Assembly (NCBI GenBank): GCA_900766925.1
Contig: CAAFXG010000216.1
Span: 1-64,000, forward strand
DNA: 64,000 nucleotides
From: Lachnospiraceae bacterium
Lineage (GTDB): Bacteria > Bacillota > Clostridia > Lachnospirales > Lachnospiraceae
Reading direction: 5' to 3'
Part shown: positions 63,174 to 64,000 of the stretch, piece after piece
Layout: each line of letters starts with the position of its first letter
How positions within the stretch are numbered: the stretch's first letter is position 1
The notes under the pieces: model-generated
Seen by the model: only the letters and a program-made list of their open reading frames with translations
Told to the model about the DNA's origin: nothing
The model's database searches: none
Made by a program: the position numbers and the translations under genes

Positions 63174-64000
63174 CTAACTCTTAATACTGCTTTCTTTTTC
63201 AATTACTACAGTTGAATTCATATCATAATAACCTACGGTATTCTTATCAGAAACAACCGTAATATTAATTACATCATATAATCTGTGATATACAGTGAAA
63301 TCAGCACCATTAAAGCCTGTACAGCTTATAGAAAGCAGGTACTCGCCCCCCTGAAGATTCATTTTCTGGGTAAACGATGCGGTATAAACATCACCTTTTT
63401 GAACAATTCCTATGGATTTCTTCTCAAACATTGTATTTGTTCCGGTGATATCCGTACCCTTCAGCGTCTTAATAGTAAATGTAAAAATAGGGTCATTTAT
63501 AATTTCATTGAACTGTACCTTGGACTTAATTGTAAACGTCGAACCCTTAAGTATTGTATTTGTAAGTAATCCGTTCTCATCAACTATGGCAAAATCTATA
63601 ATCTGTGCCTTTCCGGTACCATATTCATTTACATTAGGATTAATATCAAATTTAGCTTTCCAGAGTTCTCCCCCTCCGGTCGAAGCAGCTACTCCGCCTT
63701 CTGTGTCCTTCGATGTCTCATTTTTGTTGTCCTGTGTTCCGTCTAAGCCCACCAGGACCTTCTTATACAGGTCAACCATGTCCTGGGCAGGTCCTTCAGC
63801 CATCATCTTACCCTTATTAATAAGTATTGCCTTATCACAGTATTTACTTATACTGCTCATGTCATGACTTACGAATAAGATTGTCTTGCCAAGCTCCTTA
63901 AATTCCTCAAACTTACGATAACACTTGGCCTGGAAGAAAACATCTCCAACAGAAAGAGCCTCGTCGACAATGAGTATTTCCGGATCAATATTGATGGCAA
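63174..64000 (-). CDS. Wzt-like ABC transporter ATPase with C-terminal glycan-binding domain (5' end outside window)
   Basis: A partial gene; the frame stays open to the window edge. The visible part starts in the ATPase domain with Walker B ILIVDEALSVGD and H-loop FVSHDMSSISKY. A C-terminal beta-sandwich of about 150 residues follows after a Gly/Ser/Thr linker (IDFAIVDENGLLTN onward), as in Wzt proteins that recognise the capped chain end. It is distinct from the short ATPase at 46807, so the locus uses two exporters. The permease gene must lie to the right. Confidence 0.85.
   Translation of the reverse strand, partial: AINIDPEILIVDEALSVGDVFFQAKCYRKFEEFKELGKTILFVSHDMSSISKYCDKAILINKGKMMAEGPAQDMVDLYKKVLVGLDGTQDNKNETSKDTEGGVAASTGGGELWKAKFDINPNVNEYGTGKAQIIDFAIVDENGLLTNTILKGSTFTIKSKVQFNEIINDPIFTFTIKTLKGTDITGTNTMFEKKSIGIVQKGDVYTASFTQKMNLQGGEYLLSISCTGFNGADFTVYHRLYDVINITVVSDKNTVGYYDMNSTVVIEKESSIKS

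Noticed and set aside
1..64000. CRISPR array, tRNA, rRNA or IS transposase
   Set aside because: No regular short-repeat array, no recognisable tRNA or rRNA segment and no transposase-like protein was found on either strand by reading; absence is only as good as a manual scan.

Overview
The window is an AT-rich, low-GC Gram-positive chromosome segment, most likely from the Clostridia and probably Lachnospiraceae. I base this on codon and RBS style, teichoic-acid-type polymerases, Stealth proteins, an F420H2-dehydrogenase-like/pyruvyl-transferase fusion, and a very long amidase/glucosaminidase autolysin with 'EGR' repeats. Almost every gene serves synthesis, decoration or export of surface glycans. 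No rRNA, tRNA, CRISPR array or IS transposase was seen.

Layout. (1) 1-15340, minus strand: a decoration cassette. rfbF, rfbG, rfbH, a sugar reductase and a YerE-like thiamine enzyme suggest a CDP-linked branched 3,6-dideoxy sugar (yersiniose type). Next come a CMP-nonulosonate synthetase/PseG fusion broken by an in-frame stop, a NeuB-type synthase, a pyruvyl-transferase-like protein, a GtrB-like glycosyltransferase, a GT-C-like membrane protein, a PP-loop protein and a 3'-truncated glmM. (2) 15409-16497: a segment bounded by perfect 24-bp inverted repeats. It carries its own tyrosine recombinase and, at its right end, a near-consensus outward promoter. (3) 16549-30567, plus strand: a second decoration cassette with a full GDP-D-glycero-D-manno-heptose pathway (GmhA, HddA, HddC-GmhB fusion), a dehydratase, cupin, reductase and UGM-like flavoenzyme, then GtrB-like, GtrA and YfhO-like membrane machinery and a PPi-phosphofructokinase. 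(4) 30554-64000, minus strand: the backbone cluster, with a Wzx-like flippase, acyltransferase, two TagF-like polymerases, two Stealth phosphotransferases, a TagGH-type ABC exporter, GT4 enzymes, a polyprenyl-phosphate sugar transferase, a 1101-residue autolysin, a tandem GT2 protein, a methyltransferase and the 3' part of a Wzt-like ATPase.

How it works together. The most important observation is the invertible-promoter arrangement at 15409-16497, between two divergent cassettes that build different nucleotide sugars. As given, the promoter faces the heptose cassette. Inversion would point it at the CDP-dideoxysugar/nonulosonate cassette. I infer a self-contained phase-variation switch choosing between two alternative surface-sugar decorations. 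The sequence shows the repeats, recombinase and promoter directly; the inversion itself has not been demonstrated here. A second large palindrome (58831-59007) lies in the leader of the autolysin gene.
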